Below are positions 24,904 through 36,296 of a stretch of 64,000 nt of DNA, piece after piece. Source of the DNA: Chrysoporthe austroafricana. Its lineage: Eukaryota > Ascomycota > Sordariomycetes > Diaporthales > Cryphonectriaceae. The notes beneath the pieces are model-generated. The model ran no database searches. It worked only from the letters and a program-made list of their open reading frames with translations, and was not told the DNA's origin. The stretch spans positions 2,480,001-2,544,000 of the forward strand of contig JYIP02000006.1 in the NCBI GenBank assembly GCA_001051155.2, read 5' to 3'. Every line of letters starts with the position of its first letter. The stretch's first letter is position 1. Both the position numbers and the translations under genes were made by a program.

Positions 24904-25823
24904 CTAGGCGGCAGCGGAGACGCTTGCGACGTCCCCAGGGTCGCAATCTGCATAGCATTTCCGGGCGTCAGTCTCACATAGAACACATAGAACGCATGGG
25001 GGCCACCGGCGCTCACCCTCAAAGACGTAGCCCGCGCGCGTCCACAGCTTGAGCTTATCCCGCCTGAACTCCACAAAATCCCACTCGCGGCCCTCCAGGT
25101 CGTGTTTGTCAAGGAAGACGTATGACTCCGTAATCACCTGTTCGCCCTCGACGTTGCCCTCGCCCTTCTCGTTGCCGACCTTATCTAGCAGGTTGGGACG
25201 CACGACGCGGCGGTCGTACTGCGACCCCTCACTTACATCACCTTGAGTGTCAGCAAGCGGTCATTCAGGGGGGGCTTCATTCTTCCTAAGGAGAGCGTGG
25301 GGCAATATCTAGGTGCAGAGGCATCAAGCGCAAATGCTCTCGGCATAGCCCCTGAGCCACACAGACACAGCGAACATTCCCAACTTAGAAGCAGCGCTGA
25401 CAGCGTTGGATGGACTGACAAGTAGTCGAGCTTCTCAAGGTTCGCCTTCGTGATGCCGCTGACCACCATCCCGAAAACACTATGATCCGCGTCCTCGATC
25501 ATGCCTGGATAGTCGGCGCTGCGAACCCGGCGACGGCAGAAGCCGTGCAGCACAGCAGGGCGGAACTGGTGCCGGGCCTTGACCTCACCGGAGGGGCTCT
25601 TATCGTTGTAGCAGACCGAATAAAAGACCTGAGGCTCCATCTATTGTGGGATGTGTCAACTTCGTGGCGTGCTCACGGGGGCCTCCGCCGGGTGGGCATA
25701 GCTACCAGAGTGCCTGCGACGCTGTCAGCATAAGCTCCCTGTTCCTAGCCAGAATGCCATCGTACCGTAGAAGAAAGCGGTACGAGTCTCCTCGACCTCG
25801 GTCTGGTAGGGATCGTCTATCAT
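24904..25823 (-). CDS. AIG2-like gamma-glutamylcyclotransferase family protein
   Basis: Small protein of the AIG2/GGCT fold, whose members act on gamma-glutamyl compounds; the substrate is unknown here. Proposed exons are 25823-25758, 25640-25420, 25231-25017 and 24947-24904 (181 aa). Reading through the last intron instead would give 204 aa. The peptide opens MIDDPYQTEVEETRTAFFYG. The joined FFYGTM/MEPQVF matches the family's FFYGTLM-P-V start motif. RPAVLHGFCRRRVRSADYPG and LDYFEGSQYDRR follow; the Glu of FEG is the conserved catalytic acid. The first intron (25641-25757) has no usable GT: the only in-frame choice starts GC (ATG|GCATTC) and ends TAG. The second (25232-25419) is GT-AG. The GC donor may be real or may mark early decay, so expression is uncertain. 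Family identity is strong. Confidence 0.65.
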
Positions 25824-26925
25824 GTTGGCCGTTCAGATGCTCTTGCTTGGTGGTGACGAGGGGCTGCCTATGTGTTAGTAAGGCCGGGGATTGACTACAC
25901 CAACAATTGAGATTGCAGCGCCTTCGTGAACTTGATAATCAGAACTTTAGCTCTTTATTTCAGCTCTGCCATGGAATAGTTCATCAGAGAAGCAGCACGA
26001 ATGATTCCGGTCGCCAGTTCGAAGATGCCATGAATCAGCAGTCGGCAGGTGAGGCCATGCCCAAGTTGATAAGCTCCCGCCGTGATCGGCGTTTGCGGAG
26101 GGTCAACCACACGCTAGAGCCATACACAACTAAGCACAGCATGACGTTGGCGAGCAGAAGTTGCTCACAATACAGAAACATCAACAAGTCGCAATGGTAT
26201 TTAAATGTATGGATGCTACCGTTTTGGTTCGCTATCAATTTGTTGAAACCCATCCTAAGAACACTCCACAAAAAGCTCCTGGTCTGTCGCATGAACTAAA
26301 GGTAATTATAATATTGAATTCTGAGTTATCAAGCGTGAAAGGCTGGCCGAGCATGACGATTTTATTGTCTACTGAACGCGCTTAGTATATTTCGAAATAC
26401 ATTTTGGAATATGCACTGTCTGTCTTTCAAATGGCCGCCTGTTAACGGGTGATCGAGATCCACGCCGATAAGAGTTCCGGTGATGGGAACTGGCCAATGC
26501 CGCTTCTTCCAGCTTTCATGAGCAAGAAATTGGGAACCTTAAAATGATGATTGAGCAGCATTGGTTGATAACTTGCATCATGCAGTCGACACACTTTAAA
26601 CCACCTGCGAGGCTGCACGTCGACATCGAGCCGGCTAAGGATATTTATCCAGCAACGACAACGTCCGGAACCACATCAAGCGTCGGGGACAAAGGGAAAT
26701 CGTGTATTATTTAGGTCTCCTGCACGACAATTGCGATTGCAGCCGCTGGGTGAAGCGAATAAATCGTGACAACCTGGAGAAACGGCGCAGATGTGGCCCT
26801 TTGGCCCTGACTAAAAATAGCTGATTTGCGCTTCGGCGGCAGCCTCGCCTGAAAGTTGAAAGTACTTACTCGCCGCTCTTGCTCAGCCCTACCAACGTTT
26901 CATGACGCGAGATACGTATGTGTGG
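25824..26925. other. Intergenic, upstream of AIG2-like gene
   Basis: About 1.1 kb, AT-rich between roughly 26.15 and 26.6 kb. It holds the AIG2-like promoter at the left and the 3' end of the reductase gene at the right. Open frames on both strands show no recognisable motif. Confidence 0.45.
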
Positions 26926-27879
26926 TCAGTGCCTGGCCAGTATCTTCTTGAGAGCCACCTCCAAACTTTCCATATCCTCAGGCTTGAGTCCGAGAGCCTC
27001 ATTGTCCGTCTTCTCATACAGGGTGCCTCCCTCCGCCCAGATCCTCCTCAGCGTGATTATTACGACCTTGGGATCCTGCTCCTCCTGCAGCTTCTTCTCC
27101 ACCTCCACGACCTTGCTGAGCGGTACGTACGACACTTTCCACTTGGCCTGCGTGAGCCTCTCGAATTCCGCGAGGACCTGGTTGGGCGTCACCTCGAAAG
27201 AGTTGACCTTGAGAGCCTTGCCCACCGCTACCTCCGGGTGCTGGAGTGCCGCGACCACCAGCTTGCCCACGTCGGACATCGTCGTAAACCCAATCCGCCC
27301 CTCGCCGTCCTCCGTGAGGAGCGCCTCCTTCTTCTCAATGTCGTACCCCGGACAGACCTCCAGAAGCCCGGGCATCCGGCCGACCCACGACTCGAAGTAC
27401 GGGCCCGTGACGACATAGGTCACCTGCAGCTGCTTGACCGCCTCGCGGATAAACTTCCTGACCGCGAGCTTCTGCTGGTGCGGCTTCTCGTCCTTGCTCT
27501 TGGGTCCGTACTCGATGTCGGTGCCGTACTCGCTGGGGAAGAACCACCTGACGCCGCCCTCGTCCGCCCACCTGATGAGGTCGATCTGCTTGGCGATGGC
27601 GCCCCGCCCGAACGCACATATAACCGTGTCGATGTTGTGGTCCTTGTACGCCGCGCGTACATCGGACTCGGAGTCCACGCTGCCCGTCACCACGGTCACG
27701 TTGCCCGCTGTCTTCCAGCCATCCAGGAGCTCGCCTTTCTTCTCGACCGTCTCCTTGGACGTGAAGATGGTCACATGCTTGAAAGCGGGCTGGGCCGCGA
27801 TGACCTTCTCGGTGATGTACTGCCCGATGAAACCTGTCGCCCCAAAGATGAGGATGTTGGATGCTTTGATCGCCGCCAT
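26926..27879 (-). CDS. NmrA-like / isoflavone-reductase-type NAD(P)-binding protein
   Basis: Single exon, 317 residues. It belongs to the atypical short-chain dehydrogenases (NmrA/PCBER-like), which bind NAD(P)H and either reduce small aromatic metabolites or act as redox sensors. The N-terminus MAAIKASNILIFGATGFIGQ carries the glycine-rich Rossmann motif GATGFIG at about residues 12-18. WFFPSEYGTD near the middle and VTGPYFESWVG further on are typical of fungal members. The start at 27879 was chosen because the Rossmann strand begins ten residues later; the frame opens at 27948 but that extension is not family-like. No neighbour suggests a pathway, so the substrate is unknown. Confidence 0.9.
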   Translation of the reverse strand: MAAIKASNILIFGATGFIGQYITEKVIAAQPAFKHVTIFTSKETVEKKGELLDGWKTAGNVTVVTGSVDSESDVRAAYKDHNIDTVICAFGRGAIAKQIDLIRWADEGGVRWFFPSEYGTDIEYGPKSKDEKPHQQKLAVRKFIREAVKQLQVTYVVTGPYFESWVGRMPGLLEVCPGYDIEKKEALLTEDGEGRIGFTTMSDVGKLVVAALQHPEVAVGKALKVNSFEVTPNQVLAEFERLTQAKWKVSYVPLSKVVEVEKKLQEEQDPKVVIITLRRIWAEGGTLYEKTDNEALGLKPEDMESLEVALKKILARH

Positions 27880-28363
27880 CTCATCAGAGTTACATGTGAT
27901 ACGGCGCAAGTCGACGGTTGGTTGGTTGTAAGCTGAATGCTGGAACACGAATTATAGCCGTAGGTCTATACTGGGCGACCTCGTAGATATGAAGTCACGC
28001 CTTAAGAGCAGGTTGTCGGTATTGAATAGCGCTTGGAAGTGAACGGCAGTTCGGAACGTCAACCGACGCGGGGCAACCGGATCCGAGTACGGAGCAATGG
28101 AGCGGGTCGGAGGCCATGCTTAGGGCGTCAGGTTTTATGGGGCCGAGGTCAGTATGCCCCTGATCCTTTGGTAAATGTTCTTCCGGTAGTCTTGAGAGTT
28201 TATGGTATCTAATATGCATGCCGTAAGCCACGTTCCCGACGTCCGACGAGGCCCCTGATCCTAATGATGCAGGATCTATTAGGCTACCTTTGGACGCCTG
28301 GCGAATATACCCTCCGAGACGCCTGTAAATGCTTGTGAACCTCGCTTGACCCTTATGAAAGCT
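27880..28363. other. Intergenic between CDC16 and reductase gene
   Basis: About 480 bases between the reductase start and the CDC16 stop. It must serve as reductase promoter and CDC16 3' end. Nothing else was seen. Confidence 0.5.
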
Positions 28364-30328
28364 CTAGTTGTCATCACCTATTCCCATCATGCTCGACCCC
28401 CTCTCCTGCGGCGTGCTCGTCGGCATGGCCTTCTCCTTACCCTTGCCTTTTCCCTTGGTATGTGTTCCGCTCAGCTTCGCCGCCAGCTTCGATCTCGCTA
28501 CCTGCTTGACCTGGTCTAGTTCATTCTCGAATTCGGCCATCGCGCCATCGTCGTCGAAATCAGCTAGGAAACGTCCAGGCTTTGAGCACTCGTCGAATGC
28601 CTTGAGCAATAATTCTGTCGCGATCGGATCCTGCGAATCGATCGCCAGGGCTTCGTGCAAAATATTGACTGCTTCCTCCGGCTTTCCGATATCAAGGTAA
28701 ATCAAGCCCTTGGCGCAGAATATATTACCGTCCTTGCCGTTCTCGCGCAAGACCGTGTCGAACTCCATTAAAGCATATTGAAATTTACGCTGGCGCCGGT
28801 AAGTATGGCCCAGATTTGTGTGTGCAATGGTTGACACTTGCGGGTCACTGTCGATTGCATCTGCGATTTGAAGAGCTTTCTTGAACTTTTCCAACGCTTC
28901 TTGCAGGCGATTTTGGTGGTAGTAGACAATGCCCATCTCATTTAGGAGGAGTGGGTCTGTCGTGCACAGTGCGTACGCAGTGTTGAGGAACTCCTCTGCG
29001 ACCGTCATGTTGTTCATGGCGTGATGCTGCATTCCCAGGAACACCTGGGGCAGATGAGTTCCCATGAATAGCCGCGCCGCAGTGGAATAAGCTGAGATCG
29101 CCTGGTCGTGTTCGCCTTCAGCGGCAAAAGTATGCGCGAAGCCGATCCATGCCGGACCAAAGTGCGCATCCATCATACTTGCCTTGCTGAAATAACGACG
29201 AGCTTCGGCAACCTTGCCGATCATGAAGTAGTAAGTGGCAACAGCGAGCCAGGTACATGGTTCCTCTGGATGGCTATCGGCCAGTTCGTGAGCAACAAGA
29301 AAGAGCAGATTCTTCTCTTTCAATTCGAACAGGCAAGCCAAGTGGATGGGGTAGACGTTGAAATTGTATTTGTCCTCAGTCAGGATGGAATTGGTGATCT
29401 CAAGGGCCTCTTTGTAACGTGACTGGGTGGAGCATTGCTCTGCTCTTGCCAAGAGGAGGTCCGCATTATCTTTGAGCTTGTAGTGTGTGGCAAGGCTCTC
29501 GCATGCCGTATTGAAGGCATCCTGCTTCTTGTATTTCGACAGCCGTGTGCTGTAGAGCATCTTGACATACTGCGCTGTCTCCTGGGCAGCATCCGTGTCA
29601 CCGCCGGCGCTGACAGAGTCAAAATCAAGAGACTCCAGGAAGCCCCATTCTTCCTCCGGTGAGAGCAGCAAGTTTTGGGTCAGCTGGTTGAAAGCCTCAA
29701 AGCACTGGACATCGATGCGGACGGCATTCTTGTAGCATTCTTTGGCGCGATCGAAGGCGTTCTGTTTGGCATAGCAGATACCTCGCAGGTAGCACATGCC
29801 AGCCTCGTAGCGCCTATTCACCGCCTCTGACTCTTTGTGGCCATCATGATCTAGCCTCGAGCTGTTAGCTGATTTGCCGCTAGCACCGGGCTGGGTCTTT
29901 CGCTTGTTTGCATCCTTTGACTTGATCAGGTATGTTGGATCCCGCTCTCCAAGTACGGCTAGGGCTTCGTCAAAACGCGATTGCTTGATGAGGCAATGGG
30001 CAGCCAGATACTGGCAGGAAGGATTTCGTCTGACGAGATCTCGGTGCTCGAGGAACTTCTGGGCTCGAACGTAGTTTCCAGTCGAGAAGTGGACCTGGGC
30101 CATCCAAAAGGCGTCGTTATCGTCATCTGAGTACGAAAATCGTTAGTCAAAAGCCCACTCCTCAGCTCGGCTATGACGAGAGGAGAGGAAGAACCAGCCT
30201 GTCAGAGCCAGCAGCTTGTCGCCGACAAAGATGGCCGTCTGGAACTGCCCTGCATTAAAGGCAGTCTGACGCCAATTTCTCAGAAAGCCCTCCAACTGAG
30301 TATTGTCTGTATCACCGTCCGACGACAT
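28364..30328 (-). CDS. CDC16: Anaphase-promoting complex subunit Cdc16/Cut9 (APC6), TPR protein
   Basis: TPR scaffold subunit of the APC/C ubiquitin ligase that drives anaphase and mitotic exit. Exons 30328-30199 and 30126-28364 join in frame to 630 residues. The N-terminus (FLRNWRQTAFNAGQFQTAIF) matches the first Cut9 helix pair, and the splice joins LLALT to DDDNDAFWMAQVHF. Conserved blocks follow: RAKECYKNAVRID, LLLSPEEEWGF, ARRYFSKASMMDAHFGPAWI, GEHDQAISAYSTAARLF. At least ten TPR-like repeats fill about 20-550. The C-terminus is acidic then Lys-rich. The 72-nt intron (30127-30198) has a clear GACTAAC branch site and TCAG acceptor, but the only donor that keeps frame is CAG|GCTGGT, so this looks like a GC-AG intron. 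Start 30328 gives MSSDGDTDN; a further upstream exon cannot be excluded. Confidence 0.95.
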
Positions 30329-31289
30329 GTCGAAGAGAGGGCACAACTTGTCGAGCCCATCAAAAGGACAGTAGGTATGGAGCTACCAGGTTGGGTAAAG
30401 CAGATATGAGCACAGATGAGGCTTAGATGCACAAAAAGGAAGGGGACACAGGCGTCAAGGTTGGTCAATCACGATAACAACAAATTGTGGGGTAGAACAG
30501 CTTTATCGCTTAGTCAGCGACAGCTTCAATGCATACCAGAGCCGCTGTATCACATACAACTACGTCCTATCCCTTCAACTACACTACTTTGCAGACAACA
30601 ATAGGCACTGCGAAGCTATGAATGATCTCATTGGATCCGTATAGTGAGTCTGAAAGCTGCAAAATGATATAGATTTCGAGACACTCAACCTTCGCCGAGT
30701 ACTCAGACAGGGAAGGGTTTGAGCAGCATTTCCGGTCCTCACTGCCCCCTCGATGCTCGATGTCTTCTCCTTCCCGTTCTCCTCCATGCTGTGGCCATGG
30801 TGACTAGGAATCCTCCTGATCACCAACACTGCAACATAGAGAGTAAGAGAAGCTCGGATATCAAAGATATCCTCAGACATTCCCGGAACGATCCAAGAGG
30901 GCAGCTCTGAACGACTCTATAGGCATTGGCGTTGTCTTGCTGGAGATCGCTGACATACGCACAGCACATGAAACTTCAGGAGAGCTGAGCTTAGGAGGGC
31001 GACTTAACTGACGACTAGCAATGGCATTTCATGGATGCTATCGATGCTGCTCTGGCGAAAGTCTCCTTCCATCCATCTTCATGTCCAACACCGGCATGCA
31101 ATGGTCATCACTTGCATAATTAGTCCAGGGCCCGCACCCCAAACGCGCCCACTATTACAGCTCTTGAGTTCTTCAATGTGAGAAAGGCCTGAGTTGATCT
31201 TTCATTAAGATTCTAGAAGCCCCATCGAGGTTCAGACTTGACAGCGACATTGTCCACAGTCGGATATGAAAGCGAGGCAAACCTACCAG
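30329..31289. other. Intergenic, upstream of CDC16
   Basis: About 960 bases. It holds the CDC16 promoter; no other supported gene or repeat. Confidence 0.45.
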
Positions 31290-31293
31290 CACG

Positions 31294-31602
31294 CTACTTG
31301 TAAAGCTCTTCGGAGGGACCTCGCTCTCCTGTGTCGACTTTGCCGTCAACGCAGGCTAGGGAAAGGAGTACCCGCAGGCCAAGGCGGAGTTCGAGAACCC
31401 GCGGCGAGAGACTGACTGGAGCAGCAACGAACCCGGCTGGCTGGCACTCGACGGCCGCCGCTTTTTCGAGAAGCTTCTGAGGCTGGGGAAGTGTTCTCAG
31501 CACATGCAATGTAACCATCCTGGCTTGGGCCAAATGTTTCACGAGGAGCCACAGCTGCAGGACGTCGATCTTAGAGGCGAGAGTAAGGCTATCGCATGAC
31601 TA
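31294..31602 (+). pseudogene. Decayed coding fragment, family unknown
   Basis: One plus-strand frame reads as GC-ending, protein-like codons: KLFGGTSLSCVDFAVNAG, an in-frame TAG, then GKEYPQAKAEFENPRRETDW, EPGWLALDGRRFFEKLLRLG and DVDLRGESKAIA to a stop at 31600-31602. Composition and codon use look like a real former gene. There is no start and one internal stop. I do not recognise the family. Confidence 0.4.
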
Positions 31603-34600
31603 GTGGTGCACCCTGAGCGATCACCACGAGTGGATCTTTACGCTACGGCAAGAGCCCCTATAGAGACAACGCGCTGATACTGTTATGGCTTTTTTATAGG
31701 GAGTGCAGTAACATAATGTCTGTCAAGTGACGAATCGCCTATGTCCCTTTTTATAAAGATCTTCTTGAATCCAGAAGATCATCAAACGGGTTAGCATCGA
31801 TCATGCAAAGGTGACAGTTACTAGGCACTACAGGGAGCCTGGAAGACACGGCGAAGAGGTCGGTGCGCCGGACTTAGGTAGGTCGCGGCCCACGCCTTTA
31901 AGGCAACCAGACCAGCCGGGATCGCGAGCCCTAGGGTCGGTTATGCCGGGTAGCTCGCTGTCCAACTCCTCGAAACGGCGGCAATACCTCATGTACGCTT
32001 CGCAAGTACCACGCGCCCTTGGATGATCTGCCGGAGTACACCGTCCGAGAGGCGAGATTGCGCGGCGGGTCAGCCGCACGCGCCGCGCTTGCTCACGATG
32101 CGACACGACGGTATGCTGCCCGGTCTAAGGCGTTGGTAGCGTTTCGCATTCGGCGGGCAGGGCTTCACCGCTGACCCGCAATCTAATTTTGGGCCCAGAA
32201 AGAGCCGCCGCCAAGGCATTCTTATCTTCCAGTTGCATTTTAACGATTGCTTAGCTAGGTGGTGTTGCCTCAGGCTGGAATAACATCGTACTTAGGAGGC
32301 TGAAGAGGTCGCGTTCATACTTGAGCATGAGCCCTCGGTCAACGTGAATCGAGCCCACTCACAATCTCAGATCTACGTAAATAGAGTCTAAGGCAGTACC
32401 GTGTCTGGCGCTGATCGGGGGGCGGCCCGGCCGCGTGCCGCGAGTGACGGGGTTGAAGCAGACAAGGTTTGTGTATACGCTAGATTACAGGACGTTTGCG
32501 GCGTCACTGGGGCCTACATCGTGGACGGGGTCTTGTGTCGAAACCCAGATACCTCGAGTATTCGGATGAATACAGGTTTAAGCAAGCACCACTTCTGTAT
32601 AACTATGCCTTACCCAGGTGATTCACTCTTGTCGCTATGGTATGTGTGCTGTTTACTCGGGCCCGTAGCGCGCATCATTAGATTGTGCGAGGAGTAGAGT
32701 CACTTCCGCGTCCCTTCGAAGACAGGACTAGCAACAAGGCGGGATATTGGACCGAACGAGCGACCCTCGTATTCCGGGCCCGTTTTGATCAACAGTCCTT
32801 GGCGATGCTGATGTAGTATCTCATGATGCAGAGCCTGGGAACGAATACGGCGGTGAGCCGATACTTGAGTTGCACCTAGAAAGTCTCACACAGGCTAACA
32901 TGCCTACGTAAGTATGGGCGTGCCGTTGCACACCTATAAAAAATCCACAGTGGAACAGGGGTTTGAACGCGTTAGCCGGGCGACCGGCCCCTAGTAAGGG
33001 CAAATTCGAGCCGCATGAGCGTCTTGCCCAGGTAAGCCAGCGCCACTGTGGAATTATAATCCCCTGTTTGTCATTGTTAACAGAGAGTCCCCATCAACAG
33101 CCCAACCTCGCGTCCGCCCCACCATTGAGGAACTGGCCTGGCTTCTACCTTGACCTTTGGCTTTTTAACATCGATTTGCCATGAATTATTTACGAGTACC
33201 AGTCATATAGAAATCTTGAGTGACCACCGAAGTATAACAGTCTTGTCGGCAATAACGAGGAAAAGATTGAGTCTCACTCCAGGACGACATACGGAGCGGA
33301 CGCATTGTGATAGCTACTTTTCAACCAAATTTCAGGGAATCTTCACACGCGAGAAAGCTTTTTTATGAGAAGGCTCTCTTAGATTGTGCAAGGATACGAA
33401 AAGTACGTATTCATATTCTGCAACGACTGATCTTCAGCTGCTGATAGGTCGCGGTTTGACCAGTTTCGACCGTTGTCCACCCTGGGACCGGCCAGTGGCA
33501 GCGACACGACGATATTCCCCCGGCAAGAAAATCTTCGAACACAACACGGGCGAAAAGACGAAGAAGAGACAGAGAACAAAAGACAAGAGAGGAGGAAAAA
33601 AGAAAAAGAAACTTAAGAGCCAATAATGATGAGAAAGAGGAAAGGAATATCAAAATAACAATAACGGTGGCTCTTCTTCTGCCTCACTACACGTGGGCTG
33701 TTTCTGTCTCGAGAAGAACGACGAGACGAACGCCCCCTTGCGCACAGTACCAGAAGTTAGTACCTGGACCTTCGGGTCTTCCTTGCAGGCAAGAACCTCA
33801 AAACATGAATGGAACGCCCCATCACGGCAAGACAGGAGTCTTCTAGTCCTATTTAGTGCAGGTCGCTGGTCGTTTGTTGACGTGTTCGACGCCAAACTTT
33901 CAGAAACAGGCCCCCAAAGTCTGTGCTTCCAAGGGCCCTGGACACTTGACAAGAGACGACGAGGGGCCCATATTTCCATGTGTTGAGATCTATCGTGGCT
34001 TGGTAGGATTTGAGGTCTCTAGATGAGGCTCGGCTGCCCTTAGGTGAGATCTGCGCTACAGCTTCACACCATCCGCTATTGTTGGACACCGTCTTGTTTT
34101 GGACTTGGAATTTGTATTCGGCCTAGGCTGCTTTTCGTACTGATCCTGGTTGAAGGCGACATGATGGTGGCATAGTGCACACCTATTTGTCTCTTCTCAG
34201 CACACTGAGTCTTGGTATGTCTGCTTCCCCTCCTCTTCTCCGTTGACAGCCAAGACAGACATAATAGCAACCTGGCGGTCACTTTCAGATGGTTCTTGAA
34301 CCACCCCTCTCCAAGCGATGCTGATCCATTAGACTAAGTTCACTTTGCAATGCCACGATGCGTGTGAGCTGAGACAAACTCCTGGGTGAAGCCCTGACAT
34401 ATGGAGCCACACCTCCTTCCTGGGTGGTGGTCTGTGTCACAAAACTGCATCTAATTACCACATAATGCCTTACAGCTTAGGTATTATCATTTCGCTACTT
34501 AACTTGCTGCATTGTTGTGGATATCGGGAAATCAAACTCACCGAAGCAATGCACACGCCCCGCCGGCCGATACCTAGGAAGGGTTTGAGGGCAGTAGTCC

Positions 34601-35066
34601 CTTCGATCACTTGTTTCGCCGTTTGCTAGAATATTGGAACGGGATCTCGGTGATTGGAGGAGAGCCACAGCCTAGCGTTCTGGAGATGGCGTTCGCATAA
34701 GCGAGGCGACCTTTTCTTCGCCTGTTCGCCCCGGACTAGAGAGCATCCTGGGGAATTGCTTTTGTCCAGCCTTCTAGCTACTTCCATACTTCACGAAGAC
34801 CTTGCTATCGCCGCCATGGGACAGATGAGTCAGGGCGCGTTGAGTGTCCCCTGCCCCCACCCACAAAGTACCGTATCAATACTAGCAGATACTTTGACGC
34901 GTCTTGGTGAGTTATTGTCTAACTAGATTTATGCATGTGAATACTCTGACATGGCTCTCGAGTAGGACCCAAAATTGGCTCAATGTCACTAACACGAGTA
35001 CGGCTAAAGGACGCGGTGTCGCGTCTAGAACTCATACGTGTGGGCTTTTGCAATACCTCCCCTCCC
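31603..35066. other. Gene-poor accessory stretch
   Basis: About 3.5 kb without a supported complete gene. Near 31.99-32.17 kb a plus-strand frame (LRKYHAPLDDLPEYTVREAR, then Ala/Arg-rich to a stop) looks like another decayed fragment. 33.5-33.66 kb is A/G-rich. The rest of both strands shows only short frames without motifs. Confidence 0.4.
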
Positions 35067-35074
35067 TATAAATA
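35067..35074 (+). promoter_or_regulatory. TATA box of a possible small gene
   Basis: TATAAATA is followed by a C/T-rich stretch (CTTCACCTCACTCATC), the usual look of a fungal core promoter. The first good start codon is 177 bases downstream at 35251. Confidence 0.45.
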
Positions 35075-35250
35075 CCCTCTTGTCTTCACCTCACTCATCT
35101 AACGTTCAATCTACTCTTCGCAGAGCCATCGTTTCGAAATTTCTTGAGTGAACCGCGAGTCGAACCTGCCTATTATCCAATCGACGAAACCTTGCTTCCC
35201 CCAAGCTCGACTTAGACGTCTCACTTTGACATTACCCGGGAGTTGACAAG

Positions 35251-35412
35251 ATGGAACCCATCAACTTCGGAAGAGGAACAGCAGTGTTCATCCCGCCGAA
35301 GCATCCAGGACCGAAGAACTCATCGACCAATACCGAAGCTGTCGATCAGATGCCACCTTCTTGCCTCGTCGAAGAAAGCGGAGGAGCGCGCCATGCTTTG
35401 GATCATATGTAG
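35251..35412 (+). CDS. Possible small protein, 53 aa, function unknown
   Basis: ATG in good context (ACAAGATGG) opens a 53-residue frame: MEPINFGRGTAVFIPPKHPG, then a polar middle and SGGARHALDHM at the end. It follows a TATA box (35067-35074) and a leader that looks like a fungal 5' UTR. No signal peptide, membrane segment or known motif. It could be a real small gene, the first exon of a longer gene, or the stub of a lost one. Confidence 0.35.
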   Translation: MEPINFGRGTAVFIPPKHPGPKNSSTNTEAVDQMPPSCLVEESGGARHALDHM

Positions 35413-36296
35413 ACCGGAGGCGGGCTTGTTGTCTCCCGTCCCTAGGAGAACAGCAGAGTGATGCTTAAGGTCAGGATAGTACATTGCAACCCTGATCCTG
35501 CGATCATATGAGCTGACTAGATGCACAGGCCCGGCAGTCACAGAGTATCTGCGTCAGGAAGAGAAGGAAGGAGACAGAATAGGACAAGAGGGCTAGGCTT
35601 GTCGTGCTGCTGGTTCGATACGGCACATCGTGCTACTCGTACACGGAGTCACAACATGATAGCACTCTAATTCGAGATTATTTCCTCTGATACATGCTCT
35701 TCTTCCCATCTCTTGCCTTCAGCTTACATACTAGTATCGAGAACAACGCTGTCGTCGGAAGGACACACCACCAATCGGCTCCCAGCGGCTCGGCACGGCA
35801 TGCGTACAGCACGACATCAAAAGTGGAACATGCCCCACGGATACACACCAAGGGTCCATCTAGAGCCTATATCCGATAGCATGCAAGTCTGCCACATAGC
35901 TGAAAGCCTTGGGGGCGGACGTCATGTCATCATGTGCCCTCCAAGATGGCACAGCTTGGCCACTGAGACGAGGACACGGCATTTCTTGGAGGGTAAGGTA
36001 CCATAGGGTCGGTATCAAGGAGCACCACCGCTACTTCGTCCCAGTGGCTGGGTACTTATTTTCAGCAACCGGTTTGCCCGTGACCACGCGTACTTATGGA
36101 TCTGATGGGGTTGTGGTCAGTTGCAAGCCAGGCATTCTCAAGGTGGCGGTGAGCTCTTCGAATGTGCTGATTCTACTGACATCGGGCGTCTTGTGATGCA
36201 TTCACGCAGCGCAACGAGACCGGCAGGCTGTTGTTACGGCGGGGATGCCGCACAGCCTTCGAGCCTGACGCATATTATATCTAAACCAGACCGCGC
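35413..36296. other. Intergenic, upstream of DUF6594 gene
   Basis: About 880 bases with no supported gene; contains the presumed promoter of the DUF6594 gene. Confidence 0.45.
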
